Source: DASXRA01 sp035263725
Lineage (GTDB): Bacteria; Actinomycetota; Actinomycetes; Mycobacteriales; Jatrophihabitantaceae
Reading direction: 5' to 3'
Assembly: GCA_035263725.1 (NCBI GenBank)
Contig: DATFRC010000176.1
Location: 1 to 41,751, forward strand
DNA: 41,751 nt
Notes under the pieces: generated by a model
The model's input: only the letters and a program-made list of their open reading frames with translations
What the model was told of the DNA's origin: nothing
The model's database searches: none
Shown here: one piece after another, positions 7,377 through 14,811 of the stretch
How positions within the stretch are numbered: position 1 is the stretch's first letter
How the letters are laid out: each line of letters opens with the position of its first letter
Translations under genes and position numbers: made by a program

Positions 7377-8630
7377 TTACGGCTTCGCGAGGGTGATCTG
7401 GTTCACGTCCAGGTAGCCGGTACGGAACCCCGCCTCGGAGTAAGCAAGGTAGAGCGACCACATACGGCGAAACGTCTCGTCGAAGCCGAGCCGGGCGAGT
7501 TCCGCACCACGAGCCTCGAAGCGCGCCCGCCACCGGCGCAGCGTCTCGGCGTAGTGCTTCCCGAAGCTGAGCCGGTCGGTGATGGAAAGAGACGTTTGCC
7601 GTGAGACAGTGCGCTCGATCGACTCGACCGACGCCAGTGCCCCGCCCGGGAAGATGTACTTCCGGATCCAGGTGTACGTCTCGCCGACCCGGCGCAAGCT
7701 GGCGTCGTCCCACAAGATCGCCTGCAACCCGAAGCGCCCGCCCGGCACCAGTGCGCGGTCGACGGTGCGGAAGTAGTCCGCCCAGTGGTTGGCACCGACG
7801 GCTTCGATCATCTCGACGCTGGCCGCGGCGTCATAGCGGCCCGTCGTCGTGCGGTAGTCCCGGAGCAGCACGTCCACCCGTGCTGCCATGCCCGCCTCGG
7901 CGATCCGCCGCCGGGCGAGCTCGGCCTGCTCGGTCGAGATCGTCAGTGACGTGACCTGCGCGCCGCGGCGGGCGGCCCGGATCGCGAGCTCACCCCACCC
8001 GGTCCCGATCTCGAGCAGCCGGGTGCCCTCGCGTACGCCGGCGCAGTCGAGCAGGCGGTCGATCTTGCGACGCTGCGCGGTGGCGAGATCGTCGGCGGAC
8101 CTAGCCGGGTCCCCGTCGTAGAGCGCCGACGAGTACGTCATCGACTCGTCGAGGAACAGCGCGAACATGTCATTCGACAGGTCGTAATGCCGCTGGATGT
8201 TGCGCCGGGCACCTTCGATGGTGTTGTCGTCGTGCGGCGGCTGGCGGCGCAGCGCCAGACCGCGCAGCCGTTGCAGGGCCGCCGGCACTAGCTCCCGGAC
8301 GTGTGCGGCGAAGGTGGAGAGGACGCCCGGCAGGTCTTCGGTGGTCCAATCACCTGCCATGTACGCCTCGCCGAACCCGATGGTGCCGGTAGCACCGAGC
8401 CGATGGAAGAACGAGGCCGGCCGGACCAGTCGCATGGTCGGGTCGGCGGTGTCACCGCCGCCGTAGCTGGGGCCTCCGGACTCGACGACCCGAAGCGGCA
8501 GTCGTGCGGCCGCACGGCGGAAGATGCGTCGCGCCGCCACGGCGCGGAGCGGTGAGTGCGGCACGGTGGCCACGTCGGGCCAGCGCACCGGGTCGACGCC
8601 AGCGGCCGGCGCGTTCTCGGTCACCGTCAT
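7377..8630 (-). CDS. Cyclopropane-fatty-acyl-phospholipid synthase family methyltransferase
   Basis: SAM-dependent enzyme that transfers a methylene or methyl group to double bonds of phospholipid acyl chains. The 417-residue product has the CFA/CmaA layout: an N-terminal lipid-binding region ending in GFGEAYMAGDW, then RRNIQRHYDLSNDMFALFLD and MTYSSALY. The SAM-binding loop is LLEIGTGWGELAIRAARRG; ASVEMIEAVG and WIRKYIFPGG are the conserved active-site segments. The ATG at 8630 has AGGGGG upstream. It acts at the inner face of the membrane. It could equally be one of the related mid-chain methyltransferases; the sequence does not decide the product. Confidence 0.94.
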   Translation of the reverse strand: MTVTENAPAAGVDPVRWPDVATVPHSPLRAVAARRIFRRAAARLPLRVVESGGPSYGGGDTADPTMRLVRPASFFHRLGATGTIGFGEAYMAGDWTTEDLPGVLSTFAAHVRELVPAALQRLRGLALRRQPPHDDNTIEGARRNIQRHYDLSNDMFALFLDESMTYSSALYDGDPARSADDLATAQRRKIDRLLDCAGVREGTRLLEIGTGWGELAIRAARRGAQVTSLTISTEQAELARRRIAEAGMAARVDVLLRDYRTTTGRYDAAASVEMIEAVGANHWADYFRTVDRALVPGGRFGLQAILWDDASLRRVGETYTWIRKYIFPGGALASVESIERTVSRQTSLSITDRLSFGKHYAETLRRWRARFEARGAELARLGFDETFRRMWSLYLAYSEAGFRTGYLDVNQITLAKP

Positions 8631-8647
8631 GCGCGATCCCCCTTCGC

Positions 8648-8668
8648 TCGTCTGGTCACATCAGACGA
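8648..8668 (-). terminator. Hairpin between the hydrolase and CFA synthase genes
   Basis: TCGTCTG and CAGACGA form a perfect 7-bp stem with a 7-nt loop, downstream of the hydrolase stop at 8700. There is no U-tract, so it is at most a weak or processing-type terminator. Confidence 0.3.
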
Positions 8669-8699
8669 CGTGAGGCGCCGCTCCGGCAAGGGCGAACCG

Positions 8700-10292
8700 T
8701 CATCGCCCGCACGTTGTGTGTGCCGCGGGCACGGTGCCGTTGATCAGGTACGCGTTCACCTTGTCGTCGATGCAGGGGGTATTCCCATAAGACGTGTGTC
8801 CCTGTCCGTTCCAGGTGAGCAGCACGCCGGTACCCAGCGTGGAGGCCATGTGGACCGCCCCGGCGTACGGCGTGGCCGGGTCGTGCAGGTTGCCGACCAC
8901 GACGATGGGCGCGGAGCCCGCGGCTGTCTCCGGCGGGATGGGCTCGCGCTGCTTGGGCCACGCCTGGCACTGGAACAGCGATGGCGCCGACCAGAGGCCG
9001 AACAGCGGGTACTGCGTGGCCCAGCGCGTGGCGGCCGCCTTGATCTGCGCGTCGGTGGGGTCGCTCTTCTGGTCGTTGCAGCTGACCACCTGAAACACGT
9101 CGAGCAGATTCGAGTAGTGGCCGTCGTTGCCGCGCTCGCTGTAGCGGTCGTCGAGCTCGAACAGCCCGCGCGCGTCGCCGTGCTGCGCCTGGATCAGGGC
9201 GGTGCCCAGGTCGGGCCAGAGTTGCTCGCTGTACAACGCGGAGATGACTGCGTACAGCACGTTGCCGCCCGTGGCGTGCCTGCTGTCGCTGCTGTCGGAG
9301 CTGGGAATCGGGTCGGCATCGGCGCTCTTCACCAGGGCGGTTACCGCCTGGCGTGGGTCGCCGAGCGCCTTGCAGGACCCGCGAGTGCGGCAGTCCGCCG
9401 CGAACTGGTCGAACGCGCCCTCGAAGCCGGCGAGCTGCTGCTCGTTGGACGCGATGGCGTCGCCGGTGGTCGCCGGATCGACGGCGCCGTCCAGCACGGC
9501 CGTCCGGATCTGTTTCGGGAACAGGTGCGCGTAGACGGCACCGAGCTCAGTGCCGTACGAGAAGCCCAGGTAATTGAGCTTGGCGTCGCCGACTGCCGCG
9601 CGGATGCGGTCCATGTCCCGGGCGGTGTCGACGGTGTTGAAGTCCGCGAGCTTGCTGCCGTACTTCGCCACGCAGCTCTGCGCAAACGTCGCCGCCTGCT
9701 GCTTGGCAGCCTGCAGCCCAGCTGTAGTTCGGACGTCGGCGTTGAAAGCCAGGGCCTGGGTCTCCTGGGCGTCGCTGTAGCACTTGATCGGCTCGGAGAG
9801 GCCTACGCCGCGGGGATCGAATCCGACGATGTCGAAGTGCTGGAGGACGTCCGTATCGAGCGACGCGGCGAGACTGAGCGCGAGGAACACGCCGGAGCCG
9901 CCGGGGCCTCCGGGGTTCACCAGCAGCGACCCCACGCGCTGCGGCTGGTCGTCGTAGTGGACCCGCAGCACCTCGATGGGGACCGTCGCGCCGGCCGGAG
10001 CGGCGTAGTCGAGCGGCACGGGCAGCTGGGCGCAGTCGAAGTGCAGCTTCTGGAGCCGGTCCGGGGGGATGCCGATCGCGGACAGGTTGAACAGGCCTGA
10101 GCAGTCGCTGAACGCGAGGGTGGGCGGTGGCGCGCCGCTGCCGGATGTCGGAGAGGGGGCCGACGTCGAGCCGGCAGGCACCGGCGAGCCGTGCCCGCTG
10201 ATGTTGCTGGTGCAGCCGGCGAGCAGTGCGCTCAGCGCCACGGCGGCGAGCAGGCGGGAGCGTGGCGGGCGGGTCGGGGGCACGCCAAGCAC
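8700..10292 (-). CDS. Secreted alpha/beta hydrolase, TAP-type (tripeptidyl aminopeptidase-like) lipoprotein
   Basis: A 530-residue exported hydrolase of the Streptomyces tripeptidyl-aminopeptidase/SlpD-E type. The N-terminus is a lipoprotein signal with lipobox LLAGC (residues ~23-27), followed by a Ser/Pro/Gly-rich spacer. The nucleophile elbow is LGFSYGTELGAVYAHL, the oxyanion-side stretch is NPGGPGGSGVF, and the C-terminal TAP-like domain carries the acid in VVVGNLHDPATPYAGA and the histidine in GQGHTSYG. Paired cysteines near the C-terminus (TPCIDD and TTCGR) may form a disulfide. It probably cleaves peptides or esters outside the membrane. The start is GTG at 10292; a GTG at 10283 is nearly as good. 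Confidence 0.92.
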   Translation of the reverse strand: MLGVPPTRPPRSRLLAAVALSALLAGCTSNISGHGSPVPAGSTSAPSPTSGSGAPPPTLAFSDCSGLFNLSAIGIPPDRLQKLHFDCAQLPVPLDYAAPAGATVPIEVLRVHYDDQPQRVGSLLVNPGGPGGSGVFLALSLAASLDTDVLQHFDIVGFDPRGVGLSEPIKCYSDAQETQALAFNADVRTTAGLQAAKQQAATFAQSCVAKYGSKLADFNTVDTARDMDRIRAAVGDAKLNYLGFSYGTELGAVYAHLFPKQIRTAVLDGAVDPATTGDAIASNEQQLAGFEGAFDQFAADCRTRGSCKALGDPRQAVTALVKSADADPIPSSDSSDSRHATGGNVLYAVISALYSEQLWPDLGTALIQAQHGDARGLFELDDRYSERGNDGHYSNLLDVFQVVSCNDQKSDPTDAQIKAAATRWATQYPLFGLWSAPSLFQCQAWPKQREPIPPETAAGSAPIVVVGNLHDPATPYAGAVHMASTLGTGVLLTWNGQGHTSYGNTPCIDDKVNAYLINGTVPAAHTTCGR

Positions 10293-10367
10293 GCTACAGA
10301 CGCCACCTGAGCGAGGGCCTTGCTCCCGAACGGCGATGAGCGGCTCAGCGTGAGCGAGGTCGGTAGC

Positions 10368-10668
10368 TCAGCACGTGAGCGGCGGCAGTTGGTCGAGGTG
10401 CAGGACAACGACGGGGTTCGCGGAATAGCCGAGGATGCTGTTGCCCGACGCCACCAAGACCGACGACGGGGCCGATGTGGCCGCGCCGGTCCGGGTGTCG
10501 ATCAGCCAGGTGGTCGCGCCGCCGGCGCGGTCCGAGGTGATCAAGACCTACGGTCCGGCCACGTCGAGGACGGTGACCCCGAAGTTCGGGAACCACCCCA
10601 CCACCACGGTCTGCTTCGTGGCGACGTTGTGCCAGGTGATGCTGGTGCCGCTTCGCCAGGCGTAGGAC
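10368..10668 (-). pseudogene. C-terminal remnant of a second protein, fused to the broken sigma gene
   Basis: In a third minus-strand frame the DNA reads YAWRSGTSITWHNVATK, WFPNFGVTVLDVAGP, a TAG stop at 10548-10550, then LITSDRAGGATTWLIDTR and GYSANPVVVLHLDQLPPLTC before a TGA at 10368. It has the look of the last strands of a beta-propeller or similar exported protein, with normal codon bias on both sides of the stop. There is no start codon of its own: the frame joins the sigma-factor fragment at about 10664-10668. I infer that a deletion removed the end of the sigma gene and most of the following gene. The identity of the parent protein is uncertain. Confidence 0.6.
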
Positions 10669-11014
10669 GGCCCGCTGCCGGTGCGGCAACGTGGCGAGCA
10701 GGCGCCAGGCAGCGTCATGCTCAGACACGTCCGCGGCGTCGACTCCCACGTCGGGCACCATGTCGACGACCACCTCGGAGCCGGCCCGCCGGCGCTTCCG
10801 GCTGACCTGACCGTTGACGATCATCCGGTGGGCGTGCGCGACCGGGGCTTCGATCGGGAGCGTCTCGCCGAAACGCCGATGCAAGGGCCAGCAGGCAGTC
10901 CTGTACGAGATCTTCGGCCAACTGCCGGTCGCCGGTGAGGACGTAGGCGAAACGCGTTAGTCCGAGGGAATGCTGCGCGGCGAACGCCGTCAGCGACGCG
11001 GCCTGTGGATCCAC
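10664..11014 (-). pseudogene. Broken SigE-family (ECF-like) sigma-70 factor gene
   Basis: From the GTG at 11014 (GGAGG 6 nt upstream) the frame gives SLTAFAAQHSLGLTRFAYVL, TGDRQLAEDLVQDCLLAL, a good sigma region 2. It then needs a one-base correction at the GGG run at about 10885-10887 to continue as LHRRFGETLPIEAPVAHAHR, MIVNGQVSRKRRRAGSE and AAWRLLATLPHRQRAVL, the linker and start of region 4. The DNA-recognition helix of region 4.2 is missing; the sequence switches into an unrelated tail. The frameshift plus the truncation make a working sigma factor unlikely. A single-base sequencing error could explain the first lesion but not the fusion. Confidence 0.8.
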
Positions 11015-11127
11015 GGCATCCCTCCGCGCCCTGATTGCCGCTCTCGCCCCCTCCACACTGGATTAAACGCGGTGAGAGCGCCGATCCGCTGCAATCGATT
11101 GAGGCCTCGGGGTGCTCCGGATCTGCG

Positions 11128-12255
11128 TTACTCGGTAGCGCCCGGCCCGAGCCCCGGGACGATGTCGCGCAACTTGAACGTGAGCGGCTGTTCGAGCTGC
11201 TCGTAGGTGCACGAGCGCGGATCGCGATCGGGTCGCCAGCGCACGAAGTGCGCCAGGTGGCGAAAGCGGTTGCCCTCCATGTGCTCGTACTTCACCTCGA
11301 CGACCCGCTCGGGCCGTAGCGGCACGAACGACAGGTCCTTGGTTGCGTTCCACCTGCTCACCGAGCCGGGCAGTCGGCGACCGCCTGCGTGTGCCTCGGC
11401 GTTCGCCCATTCATGCCACGGATGGTCATCGCCATCGCGGAGCAGGAGCGGTTCGAGCTCCTTGATCAAGGCGGCCCGGCGTGCCGCTGGAAACGCGCCG
11501 ATGACGCCGACGTGCTGAAGATGCCCGTCGTCGTAGAGGCCGAGCAGCATGGAACCGAGCAGTGGCTGCTCCGCCGTGGATGTCTTGTGCCAGCGGAAGC
11601 CTGCAAGTACGCAGTCGGCGGTGCGCTCGTGCTTGATCTTGAACATCACACGCTTGTCTGGCTGGTACACGAGATCCAGCGGCTTGGCGATCACGCCGTC
11701 CAAGCCCGCGCCCTCGAATTCGGTGAACCAGCGTTGGGCCAGCTCATGATCCGTCGTCGCCGGCGTGAGATGCACCGAGCGGCCCGCGCCGTCGAGCGCC
11801 TCGACCAACGCAGCACGGCGCTCGGCGAACGGCCGTTGCGTGTAGTCGTCATCGCCTAGCGCGAGCAGGTCGAACGCGATGAACGACGCCGGCGTCTTCT
11901 CGGCCAGCATCGTCACCCGCGAGGCGGCCGGATGGATGCGCTGCTGCAGGGCGTCGAAGTCCAGACCCTGCTCGGTGGCGATCACGATTTCGCCGTCCAC
12001 GACGCAGCGCTCAGGTAGCTCGGCCCTGATCGCCTCGACCAGTTCGGGAAAGTAGCGGGTCATCGGCCGCTCGTTACGACTGCCGAGTTCGACCTCGTCA
12101 TGGTCGCGAAACACCAGGGATCGGAATCCGTCCCATTTCGGCTCGTACGAGGCCCCGGGCGGGATGCTCGTGACCGCCTTGGCCAGCATCGGCGCTATCG
12201 GGGGCATGACGGGAAGCTTCATCGGCTCATTCTGGCTGGTCGAAGGCGAAGACAT
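11128..12255 (-). CDS. ligC: ATP-dependent DNA ligase, LigC type
   Basis: Seals nicks in DNA with ATP. The 375-residue product has the adenylation and OB domains only, without polymerase or nuclease modules, as in mycobacterial LigC. The adenylated lysine is Lys40 in EPKWDGFRSL. Motif III is in FIAFDLLALGDDDY, motif IV in GLDGVIAKP and motif V in VMFKIKHERTADCVLAGFRW. The OB domain includes LLGLYDDGHLQHVGVIGAF and ends in CTYEQLEQPLTFKL. The frame is open far upstream, but the ATG at 12255 lies 2 nt after the stop of the reductase gene, which points to coupled translation. ATG 12222 is an alternative. A partner polymerase could be the PolDom gene at 5389. Confidence 0.93.
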   Translation of the reverse strand: MSSPSTSQNEPMKLPVMPPIAPMLAKAVTSIPPGASYEPKWDGFRSLVFRDHDEVELGSRNERPMTRYFPELVEAIRAELPERCVVDGEIVIATEQGLDFDALQQRIHPAASRVTMLAEKTPASFIAFDLLALGDDDYTQRPFAERRAALVEALDGAGRSVHLTPATTDHELAQRWFTEFEGAGLDGVIAKPLDLVYQPDKRVMFKIKHERTADCVLAGFRWHKTSTAEQPLLGSMLLGLYDDGHLQHVGVIGAFPAARRAALIKELEPLLLRDGDDHPWHEWANAEAHAGGRRLPGSVSRWNATKDLSFVPLRPERVVEVKYEHMEGNRFRHLAHFVRWRPDRDPRSCTYEQLEQPLTFKLRDIVPGLGPGATE

Positions 12256-12257
12256 GC

Positions 12258-13010
12258 TCAACGAACCAGCCGGTAGCGGCAGAAAAGGGCTTCGTCCTCG
12301 ACGAGCAGACCCTCGAGCCGCAGCGGGTTCCGGCCGGCCATGTCCAGGGGCCAGCCCGGACCGCCCACGATGCGGCCGGCGCCCGGCCCCGCGAGTTGCG
12401 GGGAAACGGTCAGGCACAACTCCTCGACCAGCCCGGCCTGGGCCAGGCCGGCGAACAGCGTCGGACCGCCCTCGCACACCAGCCGGGTAAGTCCGCGCTC
12501 GGCGAGGGCAAGCCGGGCCGCGCCCAGGTCGACGACTTCGTCCCCGCAGATAAGCACGTCGGCTACCGACTCGAGCTGCGCGCGCACCGATTGGTCCGCG
12601 GCGGCGCGGGTGATCACAATCGTGCGCGGTCCGCTGGCCGCGAACAGCGCCGACCGCGGATCGACCTGGAGCGAGTGGCTCACCACGACCGTGGGCAGCG
12701 TCTCGTCCAGCCCGAACTCCCGGCGTACGGCCCGGCGACGCGTGCTCAACCGGACCACCGCGTAGCGCTCGAGACGGGCGGTACCGGCGCCGACCAGCAC
12801 GGCGTCCGCCAGATCTCGCAGCACCGCGAACACCCGATTGTCGCCGGGCGTCTGGAGTCCCCGGGACAGCCCGGCGACGGTCACCGCGCCGTCGACGCTG
12901 CTGATGAAATTGGCGCGCACACCGCCGACCTCCAGCCAGTGCCGCGCGTAATGCCGGTGCAGGTCGACCTTCTCGGCCGCCTCGGGGAGCAAGGCCCGCA
13001 TGCCGCCCAT
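12258..13010 (-). CDS. Pyrimidine reductase family protein (RibD C-terminal/DHFR-like domain)
   Basis: A 250-residue single-domain protein like the reductase half of RibD, which reduces the ribose of the pyrimidine intermediate in riboflavin synthesis with NADPH. Seen: VRANFISSVDGAVTVAGLS at the N-terminus, the DAVLVGAGTARLERYAV block, the TIVITRAAAD stretch and LVCEGGPTLFAGLAQAGLVEEL. No deaminase domain is present. Alone this cannot be assigned to riboflavin, since stand-alone paralogues of unknown substrate are common. The ATG at 13010 is chosen over the open extension to 13118, which would run into the divergent gene; ATG 13001 is possible. It is cotranscribed with ligC. Confidence 0.88.
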   Translation of the reverse strand: MGGMRALLPEAAEKVDLHRHYARHWLEVGGVRANFISSVDGAVTVAGLSRGLQTPGDNRVFAVLRDLADAVLVGAGTARLERYAVVRLSTRRRAVRREFGLDETLPTVVVSHSLQVDPRSALFAASGPRTIVITRAAADQSVRAQLESVADVLICGDEVVDLGAARLALAERGLTRLVCEGGPTLFAGLAQAGLVEELCLTVSPQLAGPGAGRIVGGPGWPLDMAGRNPLRLEGLLVEDEALFCRYRLVR

Positions 13011-13020
13011 CTGTAGCACG

Positions 13021-13026
13021 TACCCT
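13021..13026 (+). promoter_or_regulatory. Putative -10 element of the EcsC-like gene (leaderless)
   Basis: TACCCT followed by 7 nt and GTG at 13034. Only 23 nt separate the two divergent starts here, so a leaderless transcript would fit the lack of room for a 5' UTR. Confidence 0.5.
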
Positions 13027-13033
13027 CGGCGCT

Positions 13034-13762
13034 GTGTCCGACCGAGCCGTGAACCGCCGCAGCGTGCCGCTGCCGCCCTACCTCGAGGGCGTCCTCGACA
13101 CGGCGCTCGACACGGCACTGCGGGTCCAGCGACCGGTGATTGTCGCGTACCTCAACCGGGTCCGCGCACGGCGTGGCGACGCCGGCCCTGGCGAGGTGGT
13201 CCGGATGCTCGAGCGGCGCTACCGGACAGCCGTCACCGCGGTTGGCGCTGCCTCGGGCGGCGTAGCTGCGGTGCCGGGCGCGGGTACCGGCGTGTCGCTC
13301 GCGTCGTCCGCGCTTCAAATCTCGGCGTTCGTCGAGGTGACGGCGCTGTTCGCGCTTGCCATGGCCGAAGTGCATGGCCTGCACACCAGCGATCCGCAAG
13401 TGCGCCGTGCCCTCGTGCTGGCGATCCTGGTCGGCGATGCCGGCGTGGAGATGGCGGAGATCGCCGGGGCCGACGCAGCCTCCGGGTGGGGCCGTGTGCT
13501 CGCCCAGCATGCCCCGGACGAGACGGTCCGCCGGGTAAACAAGACGCTGGGAAAGCACGTGGTATCGCGATTCGGCCCCCGGCAGCAGGCGCTGGCGCTT
13601 GGCCGCGCCCTGCCGTTCGGTGTTGGCGCCAGCATCGGCGCGGTAGGCAACGCCGTTCTGGCCCGCGGCGTGATCGTTTCCGCGCGCCGCGTCTTCGGGG
13701 CACCCCCGGAGCGACTGCCGCCACGCGTAATCGAGGGCAAGCTCGTCGAGCCCCAGGACTAA
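13034..13762 (+). CDS. EcsC-like protein of unknown function
   Basis: A 242-residue protein. The centre has a Gly/Ala-rich hydrophobic stretch (VTAVGAASGGVAAVPGAGTG) followed by SLASSALQISAFVEVTALFA and then AEVHGLHTSDPQVRRALVLA. The C-terminal part has RVNKTLGKHVVSRFGPRQQA and LGRALPFGVGASIGAVGNAV, the glycine-rich pattern of EcsC-family proteins, which are thought to associate with membranes. The role is unknown. The GTG start at 13034 has no Shine-Dalgarno but has TACCCT 7 nt before it. It is divergent from the reductase-ligC pair. The following 212 nt (13763-13974) hold no gene; the only structure I see there is a short AAGCC/GGCTT hairpin at 13915-13929. Confidence 0.75.
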   Translation: MSDRAVNRRSVPLPPYLEGVLDTALDTALRVQRPVIVAYLNRVRARRGDAGPGEVVRMLERRYRTAVTAVGAASGGVAAVPGAGTGVSLASSALQISAFVEVTALFALAMAEVHGLHTSDPQVRRALVLAILVGDAGVEMAEIAGADAASGWGRVLAQHAPDETVRRVNKTLGKHVVSRFGPRQQALALGRALPFGVGASIGAVGNAVLARGVIVSARRVFGAPPERLPPRVIEGKLVEPQD

Positions 13763-13974
13763 GCTGCTGCCCAGCTTGTGGTTGCGCCTAGGGTTCCGCC
13801 GGCCGTCCGCTGCGTCGCCCGCAACTCACACATAACCAGGGCGGCCGGGGCTGGACCGAGCGGCGCCAGGGCGAGTCGCAGCCAGTCGGTTCGGCCCCAC
13901 ACCTGACGGGACAAAAGCCTCGAGGGCTTCATCGAAGTGTGCCCGGAAACGGGCGCAGGCCGAAGGAGCCCTCC

Positions 13975-14811
13975 GTGCCCCTGCCCGTCGTCGCCGTGGT
14001 GCTGTTGGCGGCGTTTCTGCATGCCGCCTGGAACGCCGTAGCGCACGCCATTGCGGACCGGTTGATCGGGTTCGCCCTGATCGGCGCCGCCGCGACGGCG
14101 GGCGGCGCCGTCTTGACGCTGGTCGTTGGGGCACCGGCGCCGGCCAGCTGGCCGTATCTGGCGGTCTCGGCGGCCCTGCATGTCGGCTACAGCTTGCTGC
14201 TCCTGCGCAGCTATGAGCTGGGCGAGTTCGGGCAGGCGTATCCGCTGGCCCGCGGCACCTCGCCGTGGTTGGTCGCGATCGGCGCGGCAGCGTTCGCGCA
14301 CGAGACACTGACGCCGCCGCGCCTGGCCGGCGTAGCTGTCATATCTGTCGGGCTGGCGAGCCTGGTGTTCGCCGGCCGGCTGACCCGCGCCGACGTACCC
14401 GCAATCGGCGCCGCGCTGCTTACCGGGGTCACGATCGCCGCCTACACGACCGTCGACGGACTCGGCGTCCGGCACGCCGGCGGCGCACTCGGATACGCAG
14501 CCTGGCTGTTCATCGCTGAGGGCGCGGTCATCCCACTCATGGCCGTGGCAGCCCGGCGTGAGAAGTTTTGGGCACACGCGTGTCCACATCTGGCGGCCGG
14601 GCTGGCCGGGGGAGTGGCGTCGATCATCGCGTACGGGCTGGTGCTCTGGGCACAGACGCGAGGTGCGCTCGCGCCCATAGCGGCCCTACGCGAGACCAGC
14701 GTGATCATCGGAGCGATCATCGGTGCACTCGTGTTCCGCGAGCGGTTCGGCCGGTGGCGCATCGTCGCGACCGTGCTGGTCGCCGGCGGCGTGGCCTTGA
14801 TCAACGTGTGA
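13975..14811 (+). CDS. EamA/DMT-family transporter
   Basis: A 278-residue integral membrane protein with about ten hydrophobic segments. Family features are AAFLHAAWNAVAHAIADR at the N-terminus, YELGEFGQAYPLARGTSPWL near the end of the first repeat, and ALAPIAALRETSVIIGAIIG plus FRERFGRWRIVATVLVAGGV at the C-terminus. The PLARGTSP and ALRETS motifs are typical of one EamA subgroup; the substrate is not known. The GTG start at 13975 is set by AAGGAG at 13963-13968, 6 nt upstream, in preference to the open extension to 13939. The 3' end overlaps the convergent treZ gene by 11 nt. Confidence 0.93.
   Translation: MPLPVVAVVLLAAFLHAAWNAVAHAIADRLIGFALIGAAATAGGAVLTLVVGAPAPASWPYLAVSAALHVGYSLLLLRSYELGEFGQAYPLARGTSPWLVAIGAAAFAHETLTPPRLAGVAVISVGLASLVFAGRLTRADVPAIGAALLTGVTIAAYTTVDGLGVRHAGGALGYAAWLFIAEGAVIPLMAVAARREKFWAHACPHLAAGLAGGVASIIAYGLVLWAQTRGALAPIAALRETSVIIGAIIGALVFRERFGRWRIVATVLVAGGVALINV

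Noticed and set aside
8556..10100. A 514-codon open frame on the plus strand opposite the TAP-type hydrolase
   Set aside because: It is antisense to a gene with clear signal peptide and active-site motifs. Long antisense frames are common at this GC content, and its translation shows no recognisable domain.
10345..10884. A 179-codon open frame as an intact gene
   Set aside because: Only its first ~70 codons look like protein (a sigma-factor middle part); the rest is Arg/His-rich out-of-frame translation, so it is part of the pseudogene.
13763..13974. Possible small gene in the 212-nt gap before the second EamA gene
   Set aside because: No frame has a start with ribosome site and sensible composition; only a short hairpin and the AAGGAG of the next gene are seen.
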